DNA from: Prevotella sp. P6B1
Lineage (GTDB): Bacteria > Bacteroidota > Bacteroidia > Bacteroidales > Bacteroidaceae
DNA: 64,000 nt
Direction of reading: 5' to 3'
NCBI RefSeq assembly: GCF_000702825.1
Contig: NZ_JNKF01000018.1
Coordinates: 1 to 64,000, forward strand
The position numbers were made by a program, and so were the translations under genes. How positions within the stretch are numbered: the first letter of the stretch is position 1; the number at the start of each line of letters is the position of its first letter. Below, piece by piece: positions 15,251-24,454 of the stretch. Under the pieces are notes generated by a model. That model made no database searches. It was not told the DNA's origin and was given only the letters and a program-made list of their open reading frames with translations.

Positions 15251-15439
15251 TGTACATATGTATTCCTGGTTTCGCTTTTTTTTCTTTAATTTGTAGCACG
15301 ATTACAACACAGGAATATTAGATATTGCCCGTTTGATGATACTACAGTATAGTGTATTTATATTGCATATCATTGAATACAGTAGTGAAGTAGCGCCATT
15401 GACTTGTGAAAGTTGGTGGCGTTATAATTAGTAATTTAC

Positions 15440-15504
15440 GCAACCCGTTGCGCAACATTTTCCTGATTGTTGCGTTCTGTTTTTGAGTAAAAATGTTACT
15501 TTTG
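15440..15504 (+). promoter_or_regulatory. Candidate operators and -7 box before the LacI-type gene
   Basis: GCAACCCGTTGC at 15440-15451 is a near copy of the palindrome core at 15228-15239, followed by a half pair GCAAC at 15452-15456 and GTTGC at 15469-15473. A TACTTTTG -7 box lies at 15497-15504, 26 nt before the ATG. The sites cover the upstream half of the promoter, as expected for autoregulation by the LacI-type protein. The rest of the 330-nt gap (15251-15439) shows nothing else I can name. Confidence 0.55.
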
Positions 15505-15529
15505 TAGAGCTAACAAAACTATATTACAG

Positions 15530-16528
15530 ATGAAACGGATATCACAGCGGGAAATCGCTAATTTATTAGGAGTAAACGTCTCTACCGTATCGCGTGCATT
15601 ACGCGGTTTGGAGGGAGTCAGTACCGAACTTCGTCAAAAAATCCTGCATTTGGCCAAAGAACAGGGCTATCGTCCTAATCCATTTGCCGTTAGTCTTCGT
15701 TATGATACAACAAGAACGATAGGTATCATTGTGCCTGATGTTTCGTTCAATCATTTTGCCCATATCGTGAAGCGTATCGAGGCTGAGGCCCGAAAAGAAG
15801 GCTACATGTGCATTATTACTGATACGGATGATAAATACGAAAACGAGAAATACTGTTTGGAGTTGTTGGTAAATATGCATGTAGAGGGCATTATCATGTG
15901 TTTGTCGCAAGAGACAACCGACTATGCCCATATACAGCGATTGAGAAAGATACATATGCCAGTTGTCTTGTTTGATAGAGATGCGGATATAGATATTTCG
16001 TCGGTCGTTATCAACGATGCTGATTCCGCTCGTAAGATCACCAACTATCTTGTTGACAGAGGGGCTCAAAGGATTGCTTTTTTGGGTGGCCCTAACAAAC
16101 TGAAGCAAACTTCTGATCGCAAGCATGGCTATCTTGAAGCGCTGCATGAACGGAATATACCCGTCAGAAAGAACCTGGTGAAATGTAACTATTTTAGCTA
16201 TAACTCCGGATTGACCGATACATTGGAACTGCTGGATTTACCCGAACCTCCTGATGCAATTATCGCTACTCACGGCTTATTGGTCACGTCGGCTATGAAG
16301 GCTGTAGAGAGTAGAGGTTTGCGTATTCCTGAAGACGTTTCAATCATTGGCTATATGAGCGACTGGGTGTCGGATGTTGCATCGCCCCGTGTGTCATTTG
16401 TGAAGCAGAATCAGAAGGAGATAGGTCTGAAAGCCTTCAAGTTACTGTTCGATCAGATGAATGGTGATACTTGTGTACAGCATGTCATTGTGAAAGCGCG
16501 TTTTGAAGTTAGAGACAGCACCCGATAA
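15530..16528 (+). CDS. LacI-family transcriptional regulator
   Basis: 332 residues. The N-terminal helix-turn-helix (ISQREIANLLGVNVSTVSRALRG) and hinge (about 45-60, RPNPFAVSLR) are typical LacI. The effector domain (about 62-330) is periplasmic-binding-protein-like, with TIGIIVPDVSFNHF and the C-terminal SIIGYMSDW motif. A GH9 family gene follows 34 nt downstream in the same direction, so control of beta-glucan or cello-oligosaccharide use is likely; the effector is unknown. Candidate operators lie just upstream and in the terminator before that. Confidence 0.93.
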   Translation: MKRISQREIANLLGVNVSTVSRALRGLEGVSTELRQKILHLAKEQGYRPNPFAVSLRYDTTRTIGIIVPDVSFNHFAHIVKRIEAEARKEGYMCIITDTDDKYENEKYCLELLVNMHVEGIIMCLSQETTDYAHIQRLRKIHMPVVLFDRDADIDISSVVINDADSARKITNYLVDRGAQRIAFLGGPNKLKQTSDRKHGYLEALHERNIPVRKNLVKCNYFSYNSGLTDTLELLDLPEPPDAIIATHGLLVTSAMKAVESRGLRIPEDVSIIGYMSDWVSDVASPRVSFVKQNQKEIGLKAFKLLFDQMNGDTCVQHVIVKARFEVRDSTR

Positions 16529-16563
16529 ACAATCAGAATAATAAAATAGAAAACGCTGGGTTT

Positions 16564-19110
16564 ATGAAGAACTTATTATCACTATTAACGCTGCTTACTG
16601 TACCTGTGTTTCTACAGGCACAGGGCCTGAAACTGAACGATTGTGAGTATTTTGAAAGACAAGGGGTCAACGTTTTGGTTTTCAGCAATGATTTCAATGG
16701 AGGTTTCAATGATGAGAAGAATTCGGGAATAGAGATTATCCATCATGGAGTCCGGACCGTTCAGGGAGGTGCAGTCCGCCTGAATAACACTCCAGAGCAA
16801 TGGGATCTGGTTCCCAAGACTATTGCCCGCAAGGTGGATCGTGAGAAGGGAAGTATAGAGGTTGTGATGCGCTATGACGACTACGATTTCGATAGTAGGG
16901 TAGTAGTGACCGCCAAGGGGCGTGCCGTAGAAATCGCCGTTTGGCTTGATAAGCCTGTGCCAGAGATGTTGGCTGGTGAGGCAGGTTTTAACTTGGAATT
17001 CCTGCCCTCTCAGTATTGGTTGAAGACATATCGTGTAGATGGCCGGTTGGGACGTCTGCCTCGTTATGCAACCAGTCAGACCATAACCCGTCCGAATAAC
17101 GAGAAACCACGCCAGTTTAAGGGATTTAAGACGTACGATGATCGTGGTACCGATTGCTTTATTGATCCGTTGCCGATAGAGACAGGTCATCAGATAACGC
17201 TTGCTACCGACCAGCCTGAGCGTATGGTCAGTATCAGCAGTAGTGATGCAGAACTTAAATTGTACGATGGACGTGTTCTTGCCCAGAATGGGTGGTATGT
17301 CCTGCGTAGTGAGTTGCCTTCGGGAAAAACTGGAAAGGTTGTTACGTGGCTGGTAGAACCTTATGCTATTCCTGGTTGGATTCGTGAGCCCAACATCGGT
17401 TTCTCGCAAGTAGGCTATACCCCAGAACAGCCCAAGGTGGCTGTTATCGAATTGGATAAGAACGATCATCCCGAATCATCTGCAGTTCTGATGCGTATGA
17501 AGGACGATGGTACAACGGAACAGGCCTTTGTTGGGGAAGTCAAGAACTGGGGACCTTATTATAAATATAATTATGTGAAGTTCGATTTCTCATCAGTATG
17601 TCAGCCAGGAGTGTACTATATTCAGTATGGTAACACTCGAAGTAATGATTTCCTTATCGATAAGCACGTTTATGATAAGATTACTGATGCGACTACTGAT
17701 GTATGGGTTCCTATCCACATGAACCACATGTACGTGAATGAGGGCTATCGTACCTGGCATGGCGAACCCTTTAAGGAAGGCTATCTGCAGGCACCACCAA
17801 GCGATCACTTCGATTTGCACCGACAGGGTGAGACCACTGATACCAAATACAAGCCTTTGGAACTGATTCCTGGACTGAATGTCGGTGGATTCTTTGATGC
17901 TGGAGACTTTGACATAGAAACAGGTTCGAACATCAATGTGGTACAGAATTTTATCCGCACTTGGGAGCTTTTCAAACCTCAGCGCGATGAGACCTTCGTC
18001 AGCCAGCAGCAGCGCTATGTGGATTTGCATCGTCCTGATGGAGTGCCCGATATCCTGCAGTTTATAGAGCATGGTACACTGAACCTTGTGGCTCAGGCAG
18101 AACAGATTGGGCATATGGCTTCTACACTTTCTAATTCGGTACTGGATAATTATCATCATCTGGGTGATGCGGCCTCGATTACCGATGGCTTGCATTACGA
18201 TCCGAGTCTGAAACCCTATGAGGTGTCGGCCGATGGAAAACGGAGTGGAACGCCCGATGATATGTGGGCTTTCACCACCCGCAGTCCTCAACTCGATCAG
18301 CGTGCAGCCACCATGTTTGCTGCCGCCAGTCATGCCCTGAAGGGCTATAATGATGAGCTCGCGGCACGTGCGCTCGCCCAATCGAAGCGTTTGAAGAAGG
18401 AAGCAGATGAACTGCTTAAGAAAACTGCAACCGATAGCCAGATGGAGGCTGACTTCAGTTGGCTGGGTGGAGGAGAACAGGGTGATATGGCCACTAATCT
18501 CCAACTCTATGGCGCTACTGGTGAGAAACAGTATCTTGTTAGCTTTGAGAAACAGATATGGAAGGCGCTCGACCACAACGTGGCATTTAGTATGCAGACC
18601 GCTCTTGATGCTGTGCGCTATATGAACGAGGCCTACAAAAAGAAGTTGCGTCCCTACGTAGAAAAGTACAATGCTTATATCAAGAGTTTCGATCAGCAGA
18701 ATCCTTATGGCGTACCCATCGGCTTGGGTAACTGGGCTGGAGTCAACATGGTGCTTAATTTCGGTATCACCGTCAACTACGCTTATATTTACTTCCCCGA
18801 TATTGTCAGAAAGGACGAAGTGTATCGTGTCGCCAATTGGCTTTACGGCTGTCATCCTTATCATAACTATTCGTTTGTGGCTGTTGTAGGAGCTGCTCGT
18901 CCTAAGCAGGTGTTCTACGGGAACAACCGTGCCGACTTCTCGTTTATTCCTGGTAATGTGGCTCCTGGCTTACTGTTCCGCAAACCCGATCATTTTGAGA
19001 ACTATGATGACTGGCCATTCCTTTGGGGCCAGAACGAGGGTACCATTGCCGGCAATACACAGTATGTCATCTTTGGTTCATCCTTTAAGAATATTGTCAC
19101 TCCTAAATAA
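16564..19110 (+). CDS. Secreted GH9-family glycosidase (cellulase-type) with extra N-terminal domain
   Basis: 848 residues with signal peptide MKNLLSLLTLLTVPVFLQAQ. Residues about 21-275 form a beta-rich domain I do not recognise. Residues about 276-365 (NIGFSQVGYTPEQPKVAV) match the CelD-type Ig-like N-domain that precedes GH9. The catalytic part has GGFFDAGDFD (Asp445 and Asp448, general-base pair) and near the end PFLWGQNEGT with Glu825 as the likely general acid. It acts on beta-1,4-glucan-type chains or oligosaccharides (endoglucanase or exo-glucosaminidase-like; not separable here). It lies behind the LacI-type gene. Confidence 0.85.
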   Translation: MKNLLSLLTLLTVPVFLQAQGLKLNDCEYFERQGVNVLVFSNDFNGGFNDEKNSGIEIIHHGVRTVQGGAVRLNNTPEQWDLVPKTIARKVDREKGSIEVVMRYDDYDFDSRVVVTAKGRAVEIAVWLDKPVPEMLAGEAGFNLEFLPSQYWLKTYRVDGRLGRLPRYATSQTITRPNNEKPRQFKGFKTYDDRGTDCFIDPLPIETGHQITLATDQPERMVSISSSDAELKLYDGRVLAQNGWYVLRSELPSGKTGKVVTWLVEPYAIPGWIREPNIGFSQVGYTPEQPKVAVIELDKNDHPESSAVLMRMKDDGTTEQAFVGEVKNWGPYYKYNYVKFDFSSVCQPGVYYIQYGNTRSNDFLIDKHVYDKITDATTDVWVPIHMNHMYVNEGYRTWHGEPFKEGYLQAPPSDHFDLHRQGETTDTKYKPLELIPGLNVGGFFDAGDFDIETGSNINVVQNFIRTWELFKPQRDETFVSQQQRYVDLHRPDGVPDILQFIEHGTLNLVAQAEQIGHMASTLSNSVLDNYHHLGDAASITDGLHYDPSLKPYEVSADGKRSGTPDDMWAFTTRSPQLDQRAATMFAAASHALKGYNDELAARALAQSKRLKKEADELLKKTATDSQMEADFSWLGGGEQGDMATNLQLYGATGEKQYLVSFEKQIWKALDHNVAFSMQTALDAVRYMNEAYKKKLRPYVEKYNAYIKSFDQQNPYGVPIGLGNWAGVNMVLNFGITVNYAYIYFPDIVRKDEVYRVANWLYGCHPYHNYSFVAVVGAARPKQVFYGNNRADFSFIPGNVAPGLLFRKPDHFENYDDWPFLWGQNEGTIAGNTQYVIFGSSFKNIVTPK

Positions 19111-19123
19111 GTATGCAGTATCA

Positions 19124-19657
19124 ATGACTTTATTCCATAGAATCCGCAGTTCATTCACCACCCAGCTCACACTTTGGGTGGCTGGATTTGTTATTGTAAT
19201 CTATGGGGTAGTCATCTTCCTGTTAGTCCGTTTTTCGCAACAGGTGGTGATAGACGAAACTATCGAAACCACCATGCAGGCACTCGAGAATACTGCTCTG
19301 AGGATAGATAATACAGTTCGACAGGCAGAAATGACGGCCTTTCTCGAACATCGCACTTTTGCAGTTGACCAGAAACTGGTAGAACGACTGATCAAGAAGA
19401 ATCGATATTTTGAGAGTTTTATCCAGTCGCTTTCCCATGCCCAATTAGTTGTCTCTGCTGATAATGATGGTCCGCTTAGCAGCTATATCGTTGAGGCAAA
19501 TGAGCGCAAATCGGCTTTCATTCCCTGTCGGTTCACTTCTGAGGGTTTCATTAAGCTATCCGTCAGCAAGAACGAGACGCACGTTCAGTTTGCCATTGCT
19601 GATACGGGCATGGGCATTCCAGTTGACAAACGCGATACCATCTTTGTCCCATTTTAA
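19124..19657 (+). pseudogene. Remnant of a membrane sensor histidine kinase (deleted core)
   Basis: 177 residues. The first 105 are a normal sensor start: a membrane helix (WVAGFVIVIYGVVIFLLVRF) and the beginning of an extracytoplasmic helical domain of the type found in Bacteroidota two-component sensors. The last 50 jump straight to a HATPase fragment with G1 box ADTGMGIP (VQFAIADTGMGIPVDKRDTIF) and then stop. The dimerisation helix with its His, the N box and the G2 box are gone, so large internal and C-terminal deletions have occurred. It starts 13 nt after the GH9 stop and was probably once the regulator of a neighbouring system. Confidence 0.75.
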
Positions 19658-19666
19658 CAAAACAAT

Positions 19667-22570
19667 ATGCAATACAAAAAACTATTTTTTATATTTTTAA
19701 TGATCCAGTTTTTCCTCTCTGCTTGGGCACAGCCTGAACCAGAGGATCGTAAACTTACTGTACGTGGCCAGTTACTTGATGCAGAATTGAAAGAACCCAT
19801 GATGCAGGCTACCATCCAGCTTTTTACTGCCTCTGATAGTACTTTTGTTGGCGGAACGGTTAGTAATGACCATGGAAACTTTTTTATTGTGGCTCCTCGT
19901 AATGGCACCTATAGATTGCGGATATCGTCGGTGGGATATCTCACCATCGAACGAGAGATTACCTTACGCCGTAACGAGAATCAGGATATCGGCAATCTGT
20001 TGATGGAGTCTGAGAGTATTATGCTGCAAGAGGCCGTGATAACAGGTCGTGCTGCACAGGTTATTGTAAAGAAAGACACGCTTGTCTATAATCCCGAGGC
20101 ATATCGTACACCTGAAGGTTCGCCTATCGAGGAGCTGATTAAGCGTATCCCCGGTGCCGAGGTCGATGAGGATGGTAATATCACCATCAATGGCAAGGAG
20201 GTCAAGAAAATCCTGATTGATGGCAAAGAGTTTATGTTGGGCGATGTAGAGACGGCTCTGAAGAATATACCCGTTAATATCATTCAGAACATGAAGTTCT
20301 ATGACCAGCAGAGTGATCAGGCCCGTATTACAGGTATCGAAGACGGTGAGAAAGAAACGGTGTTAGACTTCTCAATAAAGAAAGGTATGAACCATGGCTT
20401 TATGACCAACCTCGACTTGGCTGGTGGAACCAAGCACCGCTATGCTTCACGTGGAATGGGAAGTATGTTCACTGATAAGGTACGATTTGTCTTATTAGGC
20501 AATTTCAATAATAAAGAAGAGAATGCAGGTTGGTGGAATCGCCGTGGACTGAATGCCCGGAAGATGTTGGGCTCTAATTTCAACTTCGATAATGATACCG
20601 TGAAATTCGATGCCAGCATCCGCTGGAACCATCGCGGTGGCGATAATCAAACCGAGAATGCTAAGGAGGATTTCTATAGCGAGGGTAGTACCTTTTCAAA
20701 TACCCTTACTGCCAATTACACCCGTAGCAACAACTGGTGGGGTAATATGCGCTTTGAGTGGAAACCCGATAGTCTGACTAATATCCTTGTTCGTGCCAAC
20801 GGCAGCTATGGAACCAACGATGGAACAACCCAGTCGGTAGCAGCAACTTTCGATGCCGACCCTTATCTGTATGTAGCCGATCCTCTGAATCAGCTCTCAT
20901 CGCTTGGCCCCTATCTGATAAACCATAATCTGAATGCCAATCTGACCTATAGCGAGAACAAAAACGCCTGGGCTATGATGCAGTTGTATCGTCGACTGAA
21001 TTCACGTGGGCGCAATATCATCTTGCGCTTGGAAGGCAGTGTTGGCAATAGCGAAAGCCAGAATGTGAGCGACAATGAGGTCCGTCTTTTCCGTAAACAG
21101 GATCAATATGGAAATGATTCTACATATTATACGGCTCGCTATAATACCACACCGACCGACAATTACGGCTATGTGGTACGTACTTCGTATAGCGAACCGC
21201 TGTGGAAGGGAGCACATCTGCAGTTAAGTTACGAACTGCGATATAGCCAGAACAAGAGCGACCGTCTGACTTACGACTTTAGTGATTTGCCACAGAATAT
21301 CTTTGCGGATGTTACCCCTGAGTATCGCACCTGGGATCCTTGGCTTCATAGCGTCTATCCTACGCTCGATAATTATCTTGAGCGTGATCTCAGTCGCTAT
21401 TCAGAGTATAAGAACTATACTCACAATATGCGTGTTAATCTGCGTCACCATGAGGAGAAGTATGATTATAACATCGGTTTTCTGGTTCAGCCGCAGCACT
21501 CAAACTTTATTCAGAACTATCGTGGTGTCTATGTAGATACTGTGCGTCAGGTAACTAATCTCACGCCGACATTCGATTTCCATTATAAGTTCAGCGATCA
21601 GAGTAATCTGTGGTTACATTATCGTGGTGATACCCGTCAGCCAGAGATGACGCAGCTGCTCGACATCACCGACGACTCCAATCCACTCTATATCACCAAG
21701 GGTAATCCTGGTTTGAAACCACAGTTCACCAACTCGCTTAATGGTTACTATAATAACTACATTGTCCGCTATAAGCGTAGCATCGTGGTCTATGCTAATT
21801 ATCGTCATGTCCGCAATGCCATCTCTAACATGGTCCGCTATAACCCGGAAACAGGTGGTAGCGAAACCCGTCCGGAGAACATCAATGGCAACTGGAATGT
21901 GAATGCTGGTGTCACCTTTAATACTGCGCTCGACAGTACTGCTCATTGGAATGTAGGTACCGATACGCGTGTTCGCTATAATAATCTGGTGAGTTATGTG
22001 GCTCAGGATAAGGCCGATGCAGCCAAAAACACCACTCGCACCACTAATCTGAACGAGCGAGTCTCGCTGGGCTATCGCAATGACTGGCTAGAGATTTCTC
22101 TGGATGGTCAGCTCAATTATCAGCACTCGCGTAATGAACTGCAACCTACTGCCAATCTCGATACCTGGCAATTCAATTATGGTGGACAGTTCCTGGTTCG
22201 ACTGCCGTCAGGATTTGAAATCAGCAGTAACTTTCATGAGCGCAGTCGTCGAGGTTATAACGACTCGTCGATGAACACCAACGAGTTTCTTTGGAATGGA
22301 CAGGTGTCTAAGGCTTTTCTGAAGTCAAAATCGCTCATTGTAGCATTGAATTTCTATGATCTGTTAGGCCAGCAGAGCAACTATGAGCGCTGGGTCAACG
22401 CCACAGGTCGCAGCGATACCCGTTATAACAGCGTCAACTCGTATGCCATGCTTCATGTGCGTTATCGTATCAATATGTTCGGTGGAAAGATTGACACCGA
22501 TGGACGTTACGATAAGAAGTGGGGTGGCCGCGATAACCGTGGTGGCTACCGTGGTGGTTGGCGGAGATAG
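19667..22570 (+). CDS. Outer-membrane beta-barrel protein, TonB-dependent-receptor-like (OMP_b-brl_3 type)
   Basis: 967 residues with signal peptide MQYKKLFFIFLMIQFFLSAWAQ. A carboxypeptidase-regulatory-like domain (about 30-115, VRGQLLDAELKEPMMQATIQ) leads into a plug-like part (PIEELIKRIPGAEVDEDGNI; GKEVKKILIDGKEF) and a large Tyr/Trp/Asn-rich barrel. Unlike SusC it has no SusD partner. The barrel is followed by a short basic Gly/Arg tail (GGRDNRGGYRGG) instead of an aromatic C-terminus. The substrate is unknown. It is convergent with the SusR-like gene, 7 nt apart. Confidence 0.85.
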   Translation: MQYKKLFFIFLMIQFFLSAWAQPEPEDRKLTVRGQLLDAELKEPMMQATIQLFTASDSTFVGGTVSNDHGNFFIVAPRNGTYRLRISSVGYLTIEREITLRRNENQDIGNLLMESESIMLQEAVITGRAAQVIVKKDTLVYNPEAYRTPEGSPIEELIKRIPGAEVDEDGNITINGKEVKKILIDGKEFMLGDVETALKNIPVNIIQNMKFYDQQSDQARITGIEDGEKETVLDFSIKKGMNHGFMTNLDLAGGTKHRYASRGMGSMFTDKVRFVLLGNFNNKEENAGWWNRRGLNARKMLGSNFNFDNDTVKFDASIRWNHRGGDNQTENAKEDFYSEGSTFSNTLTANYTRSNNWWGNMRFEWKPDSLTNILVRANGSYGTNDGTTQSVAATFDADPYLYVADPLNQLSSLGPYLINHNLNANLTYSENKNAWAMMQLYRRLNSRGRNIILRLEGSVGNSESQNVSDNEVRLFRKQDQYGNDSTYYTARYNTTPTDNYGYVVRTSYSEPLWKGAHLQLSYELRYSQNKSDRLTYDFSDLPQNIFADVTPEYRTWDPWLHSVYPTLDNYLERDLSRYSEYKNYTHNMRVNLRHHEEKYDYNIGFLVQPQHSNFIQNYRGVYVDTVRQVTNLTPTFDFHYKFSDQSNLWLHYRGDTRQPEMTQLLDITDDSNPLYITKGNPGLKPQFTNSLNGYYNNYIVRYKRSIVVYANYRHVRNAISNMVRYNPETGGSETRPENINGNWNVNAGVTFNTALDSTAHWNVGTDTRVRYNNLVSYVAQDKADAAKNTTRTTNLNERVSLGYRNDWLEISLDGQLNYQHSRNELQPTANLDTWQFNYGGQFLVRLPSGFEISSNFHERSRRGYNDSSMNTNEFLWNGQVSKAFLKSKSLIVALNFYDLLGQQSNYERWVNATGRSDTRYNSVNSYAMLHVRYRINMFGGKIDTDGRYDKKWGGRDNRGGYRGGWRR

Positions 22571-22597
22571 ACCGTTATCAGTAGGTGGCTATCCGCC
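22560..22597. terminator. Possible shared hairpin between convergent genes
   Basis: GGCGGA (22560-22565) and GATAG (22566-22570) can pair with CTATCCGCC at 22589-22597 with one bulge. The hairpin overlaps both stop codons of the convergent genes. There is no T run, so this is weak. Confidence 0.3.
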
Positions 22598-24215
22598 TGA
22601 CGTCATCTTCAAAGGAATCTTTATTGATAGCTTTTGATTTGAGTTTTGACCGATAGGTGTAGATGGTCGTGATACTGGATCGGAGAATGTCGGCAATCTC
22701 CTGATTGTCTGTGATATCAAGTCGTATCAGGGCCAGAATGCGTAGTTCCGTCGTCAACCGTTTGGTTGGCGTGGCATTACTCTCTATGGTAAACTGGTTG
22801 CTGTCAGTCAGCAGTTTGTTGACCTCGCTGATAAAGTGGGGATAGATATTAAGAAAGGCTGTATCGAAATGACTATGGAACGTGCGAATTCCCTTATTCA
22901 CAGGTTCCATAGTTTTTAGTTCTGCATACAGTTCTTCCAGTTTGTGCTCTCTGGCCAGTCGGTTCAGTTGCTTCAACCGTTGTTCTGTGTCTGAAAGGAG
23001 CATACTGTTCAGTTCAAGGAATCGTCCGATATACTCCTCTTTGATGCGGTTGGCCTCTTTCATCTGTGTGTTCACACTCTCAATCTCTTCAGTGTGCTTT
23101 GCCAGCATTTTGTTCATCTCAATAATCTGTAATCCTGCAGCATGCTTCTTTCGATAGAGTATAAGGGTGTAGATGAAGATGCCTACAAGAAAAAGAGAGA
23201 TGATGGATATCACGATGAGAAGGAGCGTAGTACGTCGTTGCGTCTGCGCACGTTCTGTATCATATAACTGTAATATCTGTGGGGCCATGTGACTTACTTG
23301 CATCATACGAATGCGACTGCCATAGAACCGGGCCTCGCTGATGGCTTGATAGAGATAGCGGTAAGCATTGTCATTATCGCCACGTGCCATCAGTATTTCG
23401 GCTAACGAACGTAGTGAATTGTTTTCCCTGATGGCACTCCGTTCATCGCTGATGGCGCTCAGAAGCAGATATCGCTCCTGTTGCTCGTACATCTGTTTGG
23501 CTTGGTAGAAAAAGGCCAGTGTACTGGTGACGATGCTATAGGAACGTGTGCCTTCCTGTAGCTTGGGCAGGTAGCCTTCAAGCATCTGGATGGCTTGGTC
23601 AATATCTCCCTCCTCGCATGTGTAGGTTGCTTGATTGAATATGTGGTCATAGCTGTCCTCAGGTGCTATCTTTATCACCAACTGTCGGTAGTATTGTGCT
23701 CTTTGTATATAGTCATGCACGTAAGGTGTGAATTGTGCCATCTCTGTCCGATAGATGTTCAGCTCGCTTTGTTGGTTATAATAGGCTATTTTCTGTTGGT
23801 CACTGATGGAGTCCGGATTCACTTGGTCAAGTAACCTGCGGGCACGGTCAAAGAGGCCTGTCACGGCCAGGATATGTGCCATACGGACGGCACTGGAAGC
23901 AAAGCGGTCTTTGTCTTTTGAACCGCTGAGCGCTTTCACGTTCTTATCTATATAAAAGAAAGCAGAGTCGAACTTATAGGCCACATATTCATCATAGAGA
24001 CGTTGGTTCAGATCGTATTGCTGCTCAGGTGTGAGGTTAATGCCTTTTACCCCTTCTTTGATGTCGGCTACACGATGTTCTTTCTCTGCGGTGAGCTGAT
24101 CGTAGTTGGCTATCAGACTATCGAGTGTCTGATAGAGTTGCTGGTTACTTGTCCGTTGGGCAGAAATATCTGTCGCGTAAACCATTAGGACTAAAATAAA
24201 CAATCGTCTTATCAT
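22578..24215 (-). CDS. susR: SusR-like membrane regulator (TPR + DUF6377/HTH)
   Basis: 545 residues. Signal peptide (MIRRLFILVLMVYATDISA), a periplasmic TPR-like domain (about 25-310), a membrane segment (about 318-342, TTLLLIVISIISLFLVGIFIYTL), a coiled coil (about 350-420), and a C-terminal LuxR-like helix-turn-helix (RILALIRLDITDNQEIADIL, then TIYTYRSKLKSKA). The architecture and position, divergent from a GH97-SusCD-amylase cluster, fit SusR of Bacteroides thetaiotaomicron, the maltose-sensing activator of the starch genes. The susR name is by architecture and context, not by alignment. It has a canonical promoter at 24247-24278. Confidence 0.82.
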   Translation of the reverse strand: MIRRLFILVLMVYATDISAQRTSNQQLYQTLDSLIANYDQLTAEKEHRVADIKEGVKGINLTPEQQYDLNQRLYDEYVAYKFDSAFFYIDKNVKALSGSKDKDRFASSAVRMAHILAVTGLFDRARRLLDQVNPDSISDQQKIAYYNQQSELNIYRTEMAQFTPYVHDYIQRAQYYRQLVIKIAPEDSYDHIFNQATYTCEEGDIDQAIQMLEGYLPKLQEGTRSYSIVTSTLAFFYQAKQMYEQQERYLLLSAISDERSAIRENNSLRSLAEILMARGDNDNAYRYLYQAISEARFYGSRIRMMQVSHMAPQILQLYDTERAQTQRRTTLLLIVISIISLFLVGIFIYTLILYRKKHAAGLQIIEMNKMLAKHTEEIESVNTQMKEANRIKEEYIGRFLELNSMLLSDTEQRLKQLNRLAREHKLEELYAELKTMEPVNKGIRTFHSHFDTAFLNIYPHFISEVNKLLTDSNQFTIESNATPTKRLTTELRILALIRLDITDNQEIADILRSSITTIYTYRSKLKSKAINKDSFEDDVRRIATY

Positions 24216-24246
24216 AAGTTAGTATTGTTCTTGTAAAACCCTGGGG

Positions 24247-24278
24247 CAAAGTTATAAAAATATTCTGAAAGAACCAAA
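24247..24278 (-). promoter_or_regulatory. Promoter of the susR-like gene
   Basis: Minus-strand TTTG at 24278-24275 and TAACTTTG at 24254-24247 are separated by 20 nt. Confidence 0.7.
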
Positions 24279-24403
24279 TAGAATAGACTGTTTTGTGCTG
24301 ATTTTGGGTTGATTTGATTTAGATTTTTAAGAAGCGTGTAAAATGTATATCTTTGATTATGAGTGTATTGCATTTTTATCGGTTTAGATATTTGTTAGTT
24401 GCG

Positions 24404-24435
24404 CTTGGAAGGGTTGATAGTTATCCATACCTTTG
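24404..24435 (+). promoter_or_regulatory. Promoter of the sus operon
   Basis: CTTG at 24404-24407 and TACCTTTG at 24428-24435 are separated by 20 nt, with the ATG of susB 20 nt further on. The upstream in-frame ATG at 24353 lies before this promoter and is discarded. Confidence 0.65.
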
Positions 24436-24454
24436 CCGCAAAAATTCCAAAACT

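Noticed and set aside
17593-18864. 423-codon antisense frame inside the GH9 gene
   Set aside because: The GH9 frame has clear catalytic motifs; the antisense frame has none and no start context.
18929-19123. Longer start of the broken kinase frame inside the GH9 gene
   Set aside because: It overlaps conserved GH9 coding sequence; the first sensible start with a membrane anchor is the ATG at 19124.
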